Of a DNA stretch of 64,000 bases, positions 34,994 to 43,618 are shown piece after piece. How positions within the stretch are numbered: the stretch's first letter is position 1; every line of letters begins with the position of its first letter. This stretch comes from Anaerofilum faecale. Lineage in GTDB: Bacteria; Bacillota; Clostridia; Oscillospirales; Ruminococcaceae. The position numbers and the translations under genes are program-made. The notes below the pieces were generated by a model, which was given only the letters and a program-made list of their open reading frames with translations, was not told where the DNA came from and did not search any database. The DNA is taken from positions 1-64,000 of the forward strand of contig DXFV01000050.1 in assembly GCA_019114265.1 (NCBI GenBank), given 5' to 3'.

Positions 34994-35848
34994 TCACTCC
35001 TTCAGTCCGCTGGCCTGGATGCCCAGCTCCAGATACTTTTGTCCAAACAAAAACAGCAGCAGCGCCGGCGCCAGCATCAGCAGGCTGGCCGCCATCGAAA
35101 GGCCCAGCTGCCCCGCCGTGATCTGCGGCAGGTAGAGCGACAGCGGCCAGTTCGACGCCGATTTCAAAAACAGCATCGGCTGCTCGATGGCGTTCCAGGC
35201 GTCCAGAAAGCCCAGCACCATCGCCGACAGGATGCCCGGCACCCCCAGCGGCAGCCCGATCCGCACAAAGGCCGGGAACATGCCGGCGCCGTCCAGCGCC
35301 GCCGCCTCCACCATCGCGCGCGGCACCGCGTCGAAGCCCTTGGCCATGATAAAGACCGGGAAGGTGGAAAAGACGCCCGGCAGGATGATGGCCAGCGGGG
35401 TGTCCAGCAGGCCGAGGGTGTTCAGCACCAGATAGTGCGGCACCATCATCACCTGGAAGGGCAGCAGCATCAGCACGATGTACAGCCCCCACAGCGCCTT
35501 TTTGCCCCGGAACCGCAGCCGCGACAGCGCCCACGCCGCCGGCGCGCCCACCAGCACCTGCCCGATCACCTGCGGGAAAACCTGCAGGCAGGTGTTCCAG
35601 AACATCACAAAAAATTCCGGTGTGTCGAACAAAAGCTCGGCCAGCGGCTGCAGGGTGGGCCAGGAGGGCAGCGCCGTCCAGACGGCGTACCCCTCCCGCA
35701 GGCCCAGCACCGGCCCGATCGTGACCCGCAGCTCGTCCAGCGGCGTCAGCACCCCGCAGAACATGAACCACAGCGGCCACCACACCGCCAGCGCCACCGC
35801 CGCCAGTGCGGCCGTCACCAGCCGCTGGGCCGCTTTGCTGCGCTTCAT
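34994..35848 (-). CDS. ABC sugar transporter permease (MalG type)
   Basis: 284 residues; ATG overlaps the stop of the preceding permease (ATGA). Six spans and EAA loop VEAAALDGAGMFPAFVRIGL; C-terminus LELGIQASGLKE. The loop between spans 1 and 2 is longer than usual (TPLDELRVTIGPVLGLREGYAVW). It is translationally coupled to its partner and followed by the HlyD-like gene. Confidence 0.9.
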   Translation of the reverse strand: MKRSKAAQRLVTAALAAVALAVWWPLWFMFCGVLTPLDELRVTIGPVLGLREGYAVWTALPSWPTLQPLAELLFDTPEFFVMFWNTCLQVFPQVIGQVLVGAPAAWALSRLRFRGKKALWGLYIVLMLLPFQVMMVPHYLVLNTLGLLDTPLAIILPGVFSTFPVFIMAKGFDAVPRAMVEAAALDGAGMFPAFVRIGLPLGVPGILSAMVLGFLDAWNAIEQPMLFLKSASNWPLSLYLPQITAGQLGLSMAASLLMLAPALLLFLFGQKYLELGIQASGLKE

Positions 35849-36711
35849 ACCTCGTCGTCCCCCTTCCAGATGCGGCCCAGAAGCAGGATGAAGCCCAGCA
35901 GCACCGCCGCCACCAGCACCGCCGCCGCGCTGAGACGGCCGAGGTCGAGGTCCAGAAACCAGTTGTTGAACAGATGCTGCAGCAGATAGATGCTGCGGTG
36001 CGGATAGGAGCCCGCCACCAGATACGCCTCCCGGAACACCTTGAAGGTGTTCAAAAGGCTCAGCACCGCCGTCAGGCCCAGCGTGGGCAGAAGGCCCGGC
36101 AGCGTGATGCAGCGGAACTGCGCCAGCGGCCCGGCGCCGTCGGCGGCAGCGGCCTCGTATAAGGTCTGGGGGATGCCGTCCAGCCCGGCCAGCCAGAGGA
36201 TCATGTCGTAGCCGCTGTTCTTCCACAGGTAGGTGAAGATGAGCACCCAGAACGCCGCGCCGGTGCCCATGAAGTCCACCGCCGGCAGCCCCGCCGACGT
36301 GAGCAGCCGGTTCACCAGGCCGTTTTCGTGGAACAGGGTCTGCCACAGCAGCACGATGCTGGCCACCGGCACCGCCATCGGCAGCAGGAAGCTGGTCTTG
36401 AAGGCCCGCCCGCCCGGGCGCAGCATCCGCACCCCCAGCGCCAGCAGCAGGCTCACCGCCAGCAGCAGCGGCAGACAGACGGCCACAAAGCGGGCGGTGT
36501 TGGCGGCGGCCAGGCGAAACGCCTGGTTTTGCAGCACCGAGCGGTAGTTGTCGAGGCCTTTCCAGCTGGTGCCCAGCGCGTTGCAGAAGCTGCGGCGCAC
36601 CGTTTCGGCAAAGGGGATCAGCACAAAGATGCACAGCCCGCACAGGCTGGGAGCCATGAACAGCCAGGCGCCGCGCGCCTCGGAGCGGGAATGGGCGGCA
36701 GAGCGTTTCAT
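35845..36711 (-). CDS. ABC sugar transporter permease (MalF/UgpA type)
   Basis: 288 residues from the ATG at 36711, nine bases after AAAGGA; another ATG two codons upstream is too close to that site. Six spans and EAA loop LYEAAAADGAGPLAQFRCITLPGLL. First gene of a four-gene operon. There is no substrate-binding protein beside it, unlike the transporter at 27707. Confidence 0.9.
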   Translation of the reverse strand: MKRSAAHSRSEARGAWLFMAPSLCGLCIFVLIPFAETVRRSFCNALGTSWKGLDNYRSVLQNQAFRLAAANTARFVAVCLPLLLAVSLLLALGVRMLRPGGRAFKTSFLLPMAVPVASIVLLWQTLFHENGLVNRLLTSAGLPAVDFMGTGAAFWVLIFTYLWKNSGYDMILWLAGLDGIPQTLYEAAAADGAGPLAQFRCITLPGLLPTLGLTAVLSLLNTFKVFREAYLVAGSYPHRSIYLLQHLFNNWFLDLDLGRLSAAAVLVAAVLLGFILLLGRIWKGDDEV

Positions 36712-36811
36712 ATGCATTCTTCCTTTCGGGCAGGGATGGGGCGCACAGCGCCCTTCTGCTGTCATCATACCAGCTCTATCTGGAAATAGCCTTAAAAAAC
36801 GCCCCGGAAAC

Positions 36812-36846
36812 AAAAAAGGCCGTCCCCCTGTGCAAAAGGGGACGGC
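36812..36846 (-). terminator. terminator of the small HTH gene
   Basis: GCCGTCCCC/GGGGACGGC stem (36819-36846) with seven T on the minus strand, 14 bases past the stop at 36861. Confidence 0.85.
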
Positions 36847-36860
36847 AGGATGGGCATGTG

Positions 36861-37112
36861 TCAGGGCAGCGGCGCGCGGCGGTCGTGCAGGCCGAGGAGG
36901 TAGTCGGTGGAGGTGCGGTACAGCTGCGCCAGACGGATCAGCACCTGTGTGGGGATGTCGTTTTCACCGGTTTCGTATTTGGAATACCCGGTCTGCGACA
37001 TGCCCAGATATTTCGCCACCTGTGTCTGGGTCAGGCCAGCGTCCTCGCGCAGATCGCGCAGTCGATGGTATATGGAAATTCCCCCCGTAGACAAAGTTGG
37101 AGCAGCCGGCAC
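36861..37112 (-). CDS. small XRE-family helix-turn-helix regulator (start uncertain)
   Basis: Up to 83 residues. The core IYHRLRDLREDAGLTQTQVAKYLGMSQTGYSKYETG is a complete XRE/Cro HTH, and the tail IRLAQLYRTSTDYLLGL is the usual dimer helix. Relatives typically begin just before IYxRLRDLRED, but here those codons are ATT TCC ATA, with no ATG. The frame can begin at a GTG at 37112, eight bases after GAGG but right against a palindromic repeat, or at a TTG at 37094. A damaged start, or a rare ATT/ATA start after the G-run, is possible. Likely a DNA-binding repressor; target unknown. Confidence 0.65.
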   Translation of the reverse strand: MPAAPTLSTGGISIYHRLRDLREDAGLTQTQVAKYLGMSQTGYSKYETGENDIPTQVLIRLAQLYRTSTDYLLGLHDRRAPLP

Positions 37113-37170
37113 AGCTTCGACCTCATCCGCCCCTTCGGGGCACCTTCCCCTGCCAGGGGAAGGCGTTCGG
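37113..37170. repeat. GC-rich palindromic intergenic repeat
   Basis: A copy of the GACCTCATCCGCCCC / CTTCCCCTGCCAGGGGAAGG family between the HTH gene and the end of the glycan operon. Confidence 0.75.
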
Positions 37171-37188
37171 TGGAAAAGAGCGGACGTC

Positions 37189-38883
37189 TCAGTCCCGCTG
37201 TTCCGCCAGCTGCTTCCAGGGCGCCAGCAGGCCCAGCGCCGCCGCCGCGATCAGCAGCGGGTGCACGGTGGACAGGTACATGATGGAGGTGCCGATGCCG
37301 AAGCTGGCCACCTCCATAAAGGCGATCATCATCGCGCGCAGCACCGCCATGCCAAGCAGCCCCCAAACGGCCAGCCAGGCCACCCGCGCGCCGGCGCCCG
37401 CGCCCTTTTTCCAGACGCTGCGCCCGCCCGCGCACAGGCGCACCACCGCCAGCAGCAGGCACAGCGGCAGCAGCAGCGAATAGGCATGCCGCACCCCCTG
37501 CAGCACCCCGAACACCAGCGTCTGGAGCGGGGAATAGTACGGCTCGCTGGTGCCCGCCTTGCAGGCGAGGTTCGCGGGGGTGTGGAGGAACGCCTCCATC
37601 GGGGCGATCTGGTCCTCGGCGCGGCCCACGCTGATGGTGTCCATACAGGGGGCGGCGTCCTGCATCGTCAGGCAGAACCACAGGCTGTGCAGCCCTTCGC
37701 GCACCACCGGCCCGACATACTTCGCCGTGATGCGGGGGGTGGTGCTGCTGCGCGGGCCGGTGGCCTCCACCGCGCCGCTGTCGCACAGGGCGTTCACCTC
37801 GTCTGCCAGGGCGGTGAAGTACTCCTGCGCCGTTTGGGCCGTCTCATACATGCCCGCCTCCGACGCCGCCCGCCGCAGCGCCCAGTAGAAAGCGCCGGCC
37901 GGGTATTCGCCGGTGCGCACATCGGCATAGCCGTTCTGGAAGGCGGGGTCCTCCAGCCAGGGGCGCAGCAGTGTGAAATGCTCCGCGCCCGCCTCGTACA
38001 GCGCTTCCCGCCCCGCCCGGGTCAGCGGGATCTGGATGAGGCCGTCCTGTTCGTCCTGCCCGGCCTGCACCCGGGTGAGCGCGCCGTAGGCGGAGGTGAA
38101 GTCGGAGGAGGTGAAGTCGCTCACCACAAAGCGGCCGTAGGCGGCGGCGTTCATCCCCGCCCAGCCGCACAGGCACAGCCCGAACAGCGCGGGGACGATC
38201 GCCAGCAGCGCCGCCCGCCCGGCCTTGGTGCGCCGCGGCAGACGGCTGGCGCAGATCCGCCACACGACGATGCCGCCCGCCGCCAGCACGAAGGGCCACA
38301 CCCACACGCCGTCCTCCCGGCAGAGCCACACCGCGCCGAGCGAAAGCCCGCACAGCACCAGCCAGCCGACGGCCTTTTGACGGGTGCAGCGCAGCGCAAA
38401 GCCCGCCATGCCCGCAAACACGAGCAGGCACAGCGCGGGGAAGATGTTGTCGCGGTAGACCCGCAGAGTGAAGGCGGCGATGGCCGCCGGGTTCCACAGC
38501 AGCACGCCGTACAGCGCCAGCCGCCTGCCGCGGGTGGGCAGCACCGGCGCGAAGGCGCAGGCCAGCGCGGCGCAGCCGGCGGCCCAGAAGGCCTGTCCGC
38601 CCACCAGGAACGGGATGTGCAGCAGGTGCAGCGCCGCCAGCCACAGCGCGAAAAAGCTGTGCTTGGAGAGGGTGAGCCAGCCGTATTCGCCCAGCCAGTC
38701 GCCCTGTGTGATGGATACCGCCATATCGTAGAGCAGGGTGTCGTCCAGCGGCGCGAGGTCGGGGGTGTAGTATCCCATCTGGAAGGCCGCCGCCGCCAGA
38801 CGCCCCAGCGTCAGCACCGCGGCGAACAGCCAGAACCACCCGGCGGTCAGCTGGCCGTCCCGCGTGAAGGAGATGCGTTTCAA
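37189..38883 (-). CDS. polytopic membrane protein, probable GT-C glycosyltransferase
   Basis: 564 residues from a TTG start at 38883, eight bases after GAGGAGGG. About 11-12 hydrophobic spans. The first outer loop has APLDDTLLYDMA, resembling the acidic loop of lipid-phosphosugar-dependent GT-C enzymes (ArnT/PMT-like), and VYRDNIFP lies after span 4. A large outer loop covers about residues 230-430. Such enzymes move sugars from polyprenyl-phosphate donors onto glycans or proteins outside the membrane. Last gene of the 43.5-37.2 kb operon, 13 bases after the GT2 gene that could make its lipid-linked donor. Confidence 0.7.
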   Translation of the reverse strand: MKRISFTRDGQLTAGWFWLFAAVLTLGRLAAAAFQMGYYTPDLAPLDDTLLYDMAVSITQGDWLGEYGWLTLSKHSFFALWLAALHLLHIPFLVGGQAFWAAGCAALACAFAPVLPTRGRRLALYGVLLWNPAAIAAFTLRVYRDNIFPALCLLVFAGMAGFALRCTRQKAVGWLVLCGLSLGAVWLCREDGVWVWPFVLAAGGIVVWRICASRLPRRTKAGRAALLAIVPALFGLCLCGWAGMNAAAYGRFVVSDFTSSDFTSAYGALTRVQAGQDEQDGLIQIPLTRAGREALYEAGAEHFTLLRPWLEDPAFQNGYADVRTGEYPAGAFYWALRRAASEAGMYETAQTAQEYFTALADEVNALCDSGAVEATGPRSSTTPRITAKYVGPVVREGLHSLWFCLTMQDAAPCMDTISVGRAEDQIAPMEAFLHTPANLACKAGTSEPYYSPLQTLVFGVLQGVRHAYSLLLPLCLLLAVVRLCAGGRSVWKKGAGAGARVAWLAVWGLLGMAVLRAMMIAFMEVASFGIGTSIMYLSTVHPLLIAAAALGLLAPWKQLAEQRD

Positions 38884-38896
38884 ATCAGATCCCTCC

Positions 38897-39838
38897 TCAG
38901 TCGGCGCGGTCGGCGCAGGTGGGCAGCTTTTCCACGCCCTCCACCAGATACTTCTGCTGCTTGAACACCAGCTCGGTGAGCAGCGAGAGGTATTTGATGA
39001 CGATGGCCAGGATACAGAACAGCCCGAAAAACCCGACGGTCAGCACCAGCATGGTGGTGGTCCAGCCGTCCACCGGGCGGCCGCCCAGATACACCACCAG
39101 CGTGTACACCAGCTCGGCCAGCGTCAGCAGCAGCATCGCCACCGCGATGGACAGGCTGATGCGGTAGCCCGCGTCGGTGTAGAGCACCAGCGAGTCCACC
39201 GCCTGGCCGAACCGCCGCCCCTGCAGCGAGTCGGCCGCTTTGCCGGGGTATTCCAGCACCCCGTAGCCCAGGCCGCTGAAGGCATACGCCGCCTTGCGGT
39301 AGGGCAGATGGCTGCTCACCGCGTGCACCCGGTTGATGGCGCGGCGGCTGAGCAGCCGGAAGGCCTCGCTGCGCAGCGGGTGCACCCCCGCCGGCGCGCA
39401 CCGGTTGAACACCCCGTAGAACAGCCGGCTGGTGAGGCGCGCGGACCCCGCCGGGGCGGCGGCCACGATGTCGCGGTTCTGGCCGAGGGCCATGTCGTAG
39501 GCTTCGCCCAGCAGGTGCTCCGGCCAGGCGAGGCTGGCCGAGTCGAACTCATACACAAAATCGCCGATCGCCATGTCCAGCCCGGCGTTCATGCACAGCT
39601 CGGGCCCCTGGCGCAGGCTCATGTGGATGACGGTGACCGGCGCGGCCTGCCCGGCGCAGAACCCGCGCACCAGGTCCACCGTGCCGTCGGTGCAGCCGTC
39701 GTCCACACAGATGATCTCGTAGCGGGAAAAGCGCCCGGACAAAAACTCGCCCAGCCGCGCAAGGAAGGCCCCCACCCGCTGCTGCTCGTTGTGCAGGTAG
39801 ACCACCGCCGAAACAAAATTGCTCTCTTTATTCGTCAT
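38897..39838 (-). CDS. GT2 glycosyltransferase with two C-terminal spans (DPM1/GtrB-like)
   Basis: 313 residues from the ATG at 39838, overlapping the previous gene by 11 bases and seven bases from GAGGTG. GT-A fold: SAVVYLHNEQQRV, then IICVDDGCTDGT (donor-binding Asp pair) and FDSASLAWPEHL at the usual DxD site, where the motif is not canonical. Two C-terminal spans (IAVAMLLLTLAELVYTLVVY; VLTVGFFGLFCILAIVIKYL) match enzymes that load sugars on polyprenyl phosphate. It would supply a lipid-linked donor to the GT-C-like protein downstream. Confidence 0.85.
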   Translation of the reverse strand: MTNKESNFVSAVVYLHNEQQRVGAFLARLGEFLSGRFSRYEIICVDDGCTDGTVDLVRGFCAGQAAPVTVIHMSLRQGPELCMNAGLDMAIGDFVYEFDSASLAWPEHLLGEAYDMALGQNRDIVAAAPAGSARLTSRLFYGVFNRCAPAGVHPLRSEAFRLLSRRAINRVHAVSSHLPYRKAAYAFSGLGYGVLEYPGKAADSLQGRRFGQAVDSLVLYTDAGYRISLSIAVAMLLLTLAELVYTLVVYLGGRPVDGWTTTMLVLTVGFFGLFCILAIVIKYLSLLTELVFKQQKYLVEGVEKLPTCADRAD

Positions 39839-40952
39839 CGTCAAGCACCTCGTCCAAATCGTACACCGTGTTGATCTTGCCGGACAGCACGCTCACGAAC
39901 CGGGGCGCATCGCTGTACCGGCGCACCACGGTGGGGCGCGAGTCGTCGATCTCGCTGGCTTTGAGGATGGGTTTCATGCTGAACAGGCTGGAATGGTAGG
40001 CAAAGCCGTATTCCTCTTTCAGGTATTTGCGCGCCAGCTGGCTCATATACGGCCAGGCCGAGGCGGGCTTGGCCGGGCAGTCGTTGCAGTTGAACAGGCT
40101 GCCCGGGCGGCACCGCCCGCCGCTGCGCTGCTGGCACTCGAAGGTGGGCACCGTCTGCCAGCTGGTGGCGTGGGGGGTGAAGGTGACGCTGGTCAGGCTG
40201 TGCAGCCCCGTCTTGCCGAACGGCATGATCGAGAAGAACGGCCCGTCCATCACCGTGATGCCCACGTTTTCCAGCTGCGGCGACACGGTGCACAGGATGA
40301 TCTCGCACAGCTCGTATTTGATGGAGAACGGCTCGAAGCCCAGCATCGCGTGGATGTCGTTCACCCCCGCGTAGGTGGCGTTCAGCACGAACGGCGCAAA
40401 GGCCGTCTCCCCCTTCCACTGCACCCGCCAGCTCTGGCCCTCCTGCCGGATGGAGGAGGGGGCGGCGCCGTATTCCAGCCGCACGGTGGGGCAGGCGGAC
40501 AGCTGCCCCAGAAACCACTCCTTCAGGATCTGGGCGTCGTAGGTGTATTCGGTGGTGAGGAAGGCGCCGTCGCACATGCCGGGGTTGAAGTAGCGGGAGG
40601 GGGGCAGGTCGTCGCAGCGGATGTTCGCCGCCGCGCAGAAGTGGCGGAACTCGGCCGCGTTGGTCCAGGAGAAATGGGCGCTGGTGGCATACACCTGGTC
40701 GAAGCTCTGGTGGATGCAGAAGCCGTAGTCCTCCACGAAGCGGGTGAAATACCCCGCGCTCTTGGCCGCGGTGGACAGGCTGCGGGGGTAGTGGTAGCCC
40801 ATATGCACCCGCGCCTGGTTGATCCAGGTGGCGCGCGCAAAGGCGGTGTCGTCCCGCTCCAGCACCAGCACCCGCTGGCCGCGCTTTCCGCAGCGCAGCG
40901 CGGCGTAGAGGCCGTAGAGGCCCGCGCCCAGGATGATCTTGTCGTAGTTCAT
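39828..40952 (-). CDS. FAD-dependent oxidoreductase (DAO-like)
   Basis: 374 residues, GAGGAGGG before the ATG. Starts MNYDKIILGAGLYGLYAALRCG, the dinucleotide-binding GxGxxG, with Glu at the end of the second strand (VLVLERD). The middle has FVLNATYAGVN, typical of D-amino-acid-oxidase/ThiO-like flavoproteins. Four Cys near residue 300 (GGRCRPGSLFNCNDCPAK region) are unusual and may bind metal. Embedded in a glycosyltransferase operon, overlapping the next gene, so it probably oxidises a sugar or sugar-linked intermediate; substrate unknown. Confidence 0.85.
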   Translation of the reverse strand: MNYDKIILGAGLYGLYAALRCGKRGQRVLVLERDDTAFARATWINQARVHMGYHYPRSLSTAAKSAGYFTRFVEDYGFCIHQSFDQVYATSAHFSWTNAAEFRHFCAAANIRCDDLPPSRYFNPGMCDGAFLTTEYTYDAQILKEWFLGQLSACPTVRLEYGAAPSSIRQEGQSWRVQWKGETAFAPFVLNATYAGVNDIHAMLGFEPFSIKYELCEIILCTVSPQLENVGITVMDGPFFSIMPFGKTGLHSLTSVTFTPHATSWQTVPTFECQQRSGGRCRPGSLFNCNDCPAKPASAWPYMSQLARKYLKEEYGFAYHSSLFSMKPILKASEIDDSRPTVVRRYSDAPRFVSVLSGKINTVYDLDEVLDDDE

Positions 40953-40965
40953 GCAAAAGCCCTCC

Positions 40966-41757
40966 TCAGGGGTCGTAGCGGCCGAAGGCGTTGGCCAGCA
41001 GGATCTGCAGCAGCCCCGCGTTCCCCTTCAGCGGGCTGATCTTGGTGGGCGTTTTGCCGGCGGGCGGATAGGCGCGGGTCACCGGGACCTCGCACGCTTT
41101 CAGCCCCAGCCGGGTGGCCCGCACGCTGAGATAGGCCAGCAGCTCGTAGCCCACAAAGATATCCCGCAGCGGCTGCACCGCCGGGTGGGTGAGATAGCGG
41201 CGGGAATAGCCGCGGTAGGCGTTGGTGGTGTCGGTGAACCAGTGGCGCGCCTTCAGGCTGATGACCGGCGCGTGGACAAGGCGCACCGCCAGATACCGCG
41301 AGAGCGGCGTGTGGATGGCCCTGCCGCCCTTCACAAAGCGGCTGCCCTGCACGAGGTCGTAGCCCGCGTCCAGCTTTTCGAGGAAGCGGGGCAGGTCCTC
41401 GATCGAGTCCTTGTTGTTGCCGTCGATGGTGAGGATGCCGTCGTATCCGCGCTCCAGCGCGAAATGGATGCCGCAGCGCAGCTGGGCGCCCTGCTTGCCG
41501 GGGCCGGTTTTCACCAGCAGCGTGTTCACCCCGGCCGCCTGCAGGGCGGCGGGGTCGCAGCTGCCGTCGGTGCTGCCGCCGTCGCACAGCACGATGTCGG
41601 CCAGCTGGTCGATGCCCGCTCTCTGTGCGCGGGCCAGCTCGGCCGCGATGCGCCCCCCCTCGTTGATCACCGGGATGAGCAGGCACCACCGGCTGCGGCG
41701 GGGGGAAAATTCGGTTTGGATGTGGTCGGGCACGCCCGGGATATTCTGCACCGTCAT
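40966..41757 (-). CDS. GT2 glycosyltransferase
   Basis: 263 residues; ATG overlaps the stop of the isomerase gene. GT-A fold with LLIPVINEGGRIAAEL, VLCDGGSTDGS (donor site), TIDGNNKDS (equivalent of DxD) and a GSRFVKGG loop. It most resembles dolichol-phosphate-sugar synthase-like enzymes without membrane spans. It acts in the cytosol, probably on a nucleotide sugar made by its neighbours. Confidence 0.88.
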   Translation of the reverse strand: MTVQNIPGVPDHIQTEFSPRRSRWCLLIPVINEGGRIAAELARAQRAGIDQLADIVLCDGGSTDGSCDPAALQAAGVNTLLVKTGPGKQGAQLRCGIHFALERGYDGILTIDGNNKDSIEDLPRFLEKLDAGYDLVQGSRFVKGGRAIHTPLSRYLAVRLVHAPVISLKARHWFTDTTNAYRGYSRRYLTHPAVQPLRDIFVGYELLAYLSVRATRLGLKACEVPVTRAYPPAGKTPTKISPLKGNAGLLQILLANAFGRYDP

Positions 41758-42530
41758 CGGAACACCTCCGCGATATAGTCCAGCACCGGCTCCAGCACCT
41801 CGTCCGGCTGGGTCTTCATCTCGATCGACACAAACCCCTCGTAGCCGCCGTCTGCCAGCAGCACGGCCAGCTCCCGGTGCAACGGGCGGCGGGCGATGGG
41901 GGCCATCTCCGGCTCGCTGATGTGGATATGGCTCACCAGCGGCAGGTTTTCGGCCAGCGTGCGCAGGCTCTCGCCGCCGGTGAGCACGGTGCCCAGGTCG
42001 TAGTTGACCCACAGGCCCGACACCTGCCTGGCAAAGGCAAAGGCCTCGGCGCTGGTGTTGACGAAGTTGGTGCCGTAGACGGGGGGATTGGCTTCCAGCG
42101 CGATGCGGACCCCGTATCTGGCCGCCTTTTCCACGATGGCGGAGAAGAAGGGGATGGCGTCGGCGGGGCGGCCGCCCGCCGGCATCACGCGCCCGCGCGG
42201 GCAGCCGAACACCAGGCTTTTGCAGCTCACCGCCGCGGCAAAGGCGGCGGCCTGTTCGGTGTAGTCGATCAGGGCGGGGGCGTCGGCGGGGTCGAACAGG
42301 TTGCCGCTCCTGCCGTACCAGATGCTCTGCAAAGACGGGATGCACAGGCCGTAGTCCGCCCGCAGCTTCCGCGCCAGCGCGGCGGCGTCGGCGGCGCGGC
42401 CGTAGGGGGGCGCCGGCACCAGGCGGGTGGGCGCGGCCTCCAGGCCGGTGTAGCCGTAGGTGTGCAGCAGCTGCCAGGCGGTTTGGTCGTATTCGGCCCG
42501 CCAGCCGATGTTGGAGGCAGCGAGTTTCAT
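41754..42530 (-). CDS. sugar phosphate isomerase/epimerase (AP-endonuclease-2-type TIM barrel)
   Basis: 258 residues; ATG overlaps the previous stop. TIM barrel of the xylose-isomerase-like superfamily: MKLAASNIGW, YGYTGLEAAPTRL, LVFGCPRGR, IALEANPP (metal Glu), LWVNYDLGTVL (metal Asp), VSHIHISEPE (metal His), FVSIEMK (metal Glu). Interconverts keto/aldo or epimeric sugars; here it likely shapes the sugar used by the adjacent transferases. Confidence 0.87.
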   Translation of the reverse strand: MKLAASNIGWRAEYDQTAWQLLHTYGYTGLEAAPTRLVPAPPYGRAADAAALARKLRADYGLCIPSLQSIWYGRSGNLFDPADAPALIDYTEQAAAFAAAVSCKSLVFGCPRGRVMPAGGRPADAIPFFSAIVEKAARYGVRIALEANPPVYGTNFVNTSAEAFAFARQVSGLWVNYDLGTVLTGGESLRTLAENLPLVSHIHISEPEMAPIARRPLHRELAVLLADGGYEGFVSIEMKTQPDEVLEPVLDYIAEVFR

Positions 42531-43462
42531 CGTGTTCCCTCCCGGTGCGCCGCCGCCATGAAGGAGCGGATGGCGTTCATCGAATCGGCGGCGGACAGAC
42601 AGTAGCCGTTCTCCCCGCCGAACAGGCCGGCGTGGATGCTGCGCATGTCGTAGCTGACCGGGTTGGAGCTGATGTGGTTCTCGAACACCCCGCCGTGGGT
42701 GAGGGCGGCGTAGATGTCGGCGGCGCAGAGGGGCTCGGCCGTGAGGTTCAGCACCGGCAGGCGGTGGGCCAGCGCGACGGTGAGATCCCGCCACAGCAGC
42801 GACAGGTCGTAGAACTGGTAGCGGGCGCGGCTGTCGGTGAAGGAGAGGGCGTTGAACGGCTGCTTCGCAAACCAGGCGTCCAGCTCGGCGCGCTCGGCGG
42901 CGGAGGTGCACACCTGCACAAAGCCCCGGTCGACGGGCTGGTAGCAGCGCGCCACCAGCGGCTCGCTCTCCAGCTGGCGCATCCGGTCTGGCATCAGCAT
43001 GGTGGGGGCGGGGTGCAGGATGTCGTGCAGGAAGTTCTTCTTCAGCCCGTTGCCCAGCAGCGCCGGCAGGCGCACCACCGTGCAGTTGGGCACAGCCTGG
43101 CGCACCAGCGCCTCCAGGCGGGCGCGGTTGCGGCCGTAGGCGCCGGGGGCGTCGGTGTCGGCGGGGGTGTTCTCGTCCACCCCCTGCGGGTCGGCGTAGA
43201 CGTCCACCGTGCTGATCAGCACCAGCTGCCGCGGCGCGATGGCCCGGATGTTCTCAAACGCGCCGTGCACCGCCTGCCAGTCGGCTTCGGGGTCGCGGTT
43301 TGCGAGATATTTGGCGGCGGGGACGCCGGCGTAGATGAGCAGGTCCGGCCGGGTGCCGAAAGCCTCTGTGATGTTCCTGGAATTGTACAGGGCGGTGAAG
43401 GGGTGGCTGGCCGCCAGATTCCCCCCCACGAACCCGGTGTATCCCACCAAGGCGGTGTGCAT
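42527..43462 (-). CDS. NAD(P)-dependent epimerase/dehydratase-like (extended SDR) protein
   Basis: 311 residues from the ATG at 43462 (AGGGAGG upstream). Rossmann start MHTALVGYTGFVGGNL (GxxGxxG form), VLISTVDVYADP with the catalytic Ser/Thr region, and YGRNRARLE with the YxxxK-type Tyr but Arg in place of Lys. It is the first gene of the glycan operon and probably edits a nucleotide sugar. The Lys-to-Arg change could weaken or alter activity. Confidence 0.8.
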   Translation of the reverse strand: MHTALVGYTGFVGGNLAASHPFTALYNSRNITEAFGTRPDLLIYAGVPAAKYLANRDPEADWQAVHGAFENIRAIAPRQLVLISTVDVYADPQGVDENTPADTDAPGAYGRNRARLEALVRQAVPNCTVVRLPALLGNGLKKNFLHDILHPAPTMLMPDRMRQLESEPLVARCYQPVDRGFVQVCTSAAERAELDAWFAKQPFNALSFTDSRARYQFYDLSLLWRDLTVALAHRLPVLNLTAEPLCAADIYAALTHGGVFENHISSNPVSYDMRSIHAGLFGGENGYCLSAADSMNAIRSFMAAAHREGTR

Positions 43463-43499
43463 GGATGGTTCCTCCCTCGTGTGCGGTATGGTTGATTTC

Positions 43500-43528
43500 A
43501 GTATACCGCTTTTTGCCGCCGGGCGCAA
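43500..43528 (-). promoter_or_regulatory. promoter of the glycan operon
   Basis: Minus strand TTGCGC (43523-43528), 17-base spacer, TATACT (43500-43505), 38 bases before the epimerase ATG. Confidence 0.75.
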
Positions 43529-43538
43529 CCACGCGCGC

Positions 43539-43567
43539 TTGACAAGCCCTGCGCCCTGCTATACCAT
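43539..43567 (+). promoter_or_regulatory. divergent promoter of the C39-like peptidase gene
   Basis: TTGACA (43539-43544) with TACCAT (43562-43567) at a 17-base spacing, or TATACC at 15 bases. It lies back-to-back with the glycan-operon promoter. Confidence 0.6.
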
Positions 43568-43618
43568 TATAGATAAGAAAGAACGCCGGCACGCACTGCC
43601 GGGGCAGGAGGGTACGCC

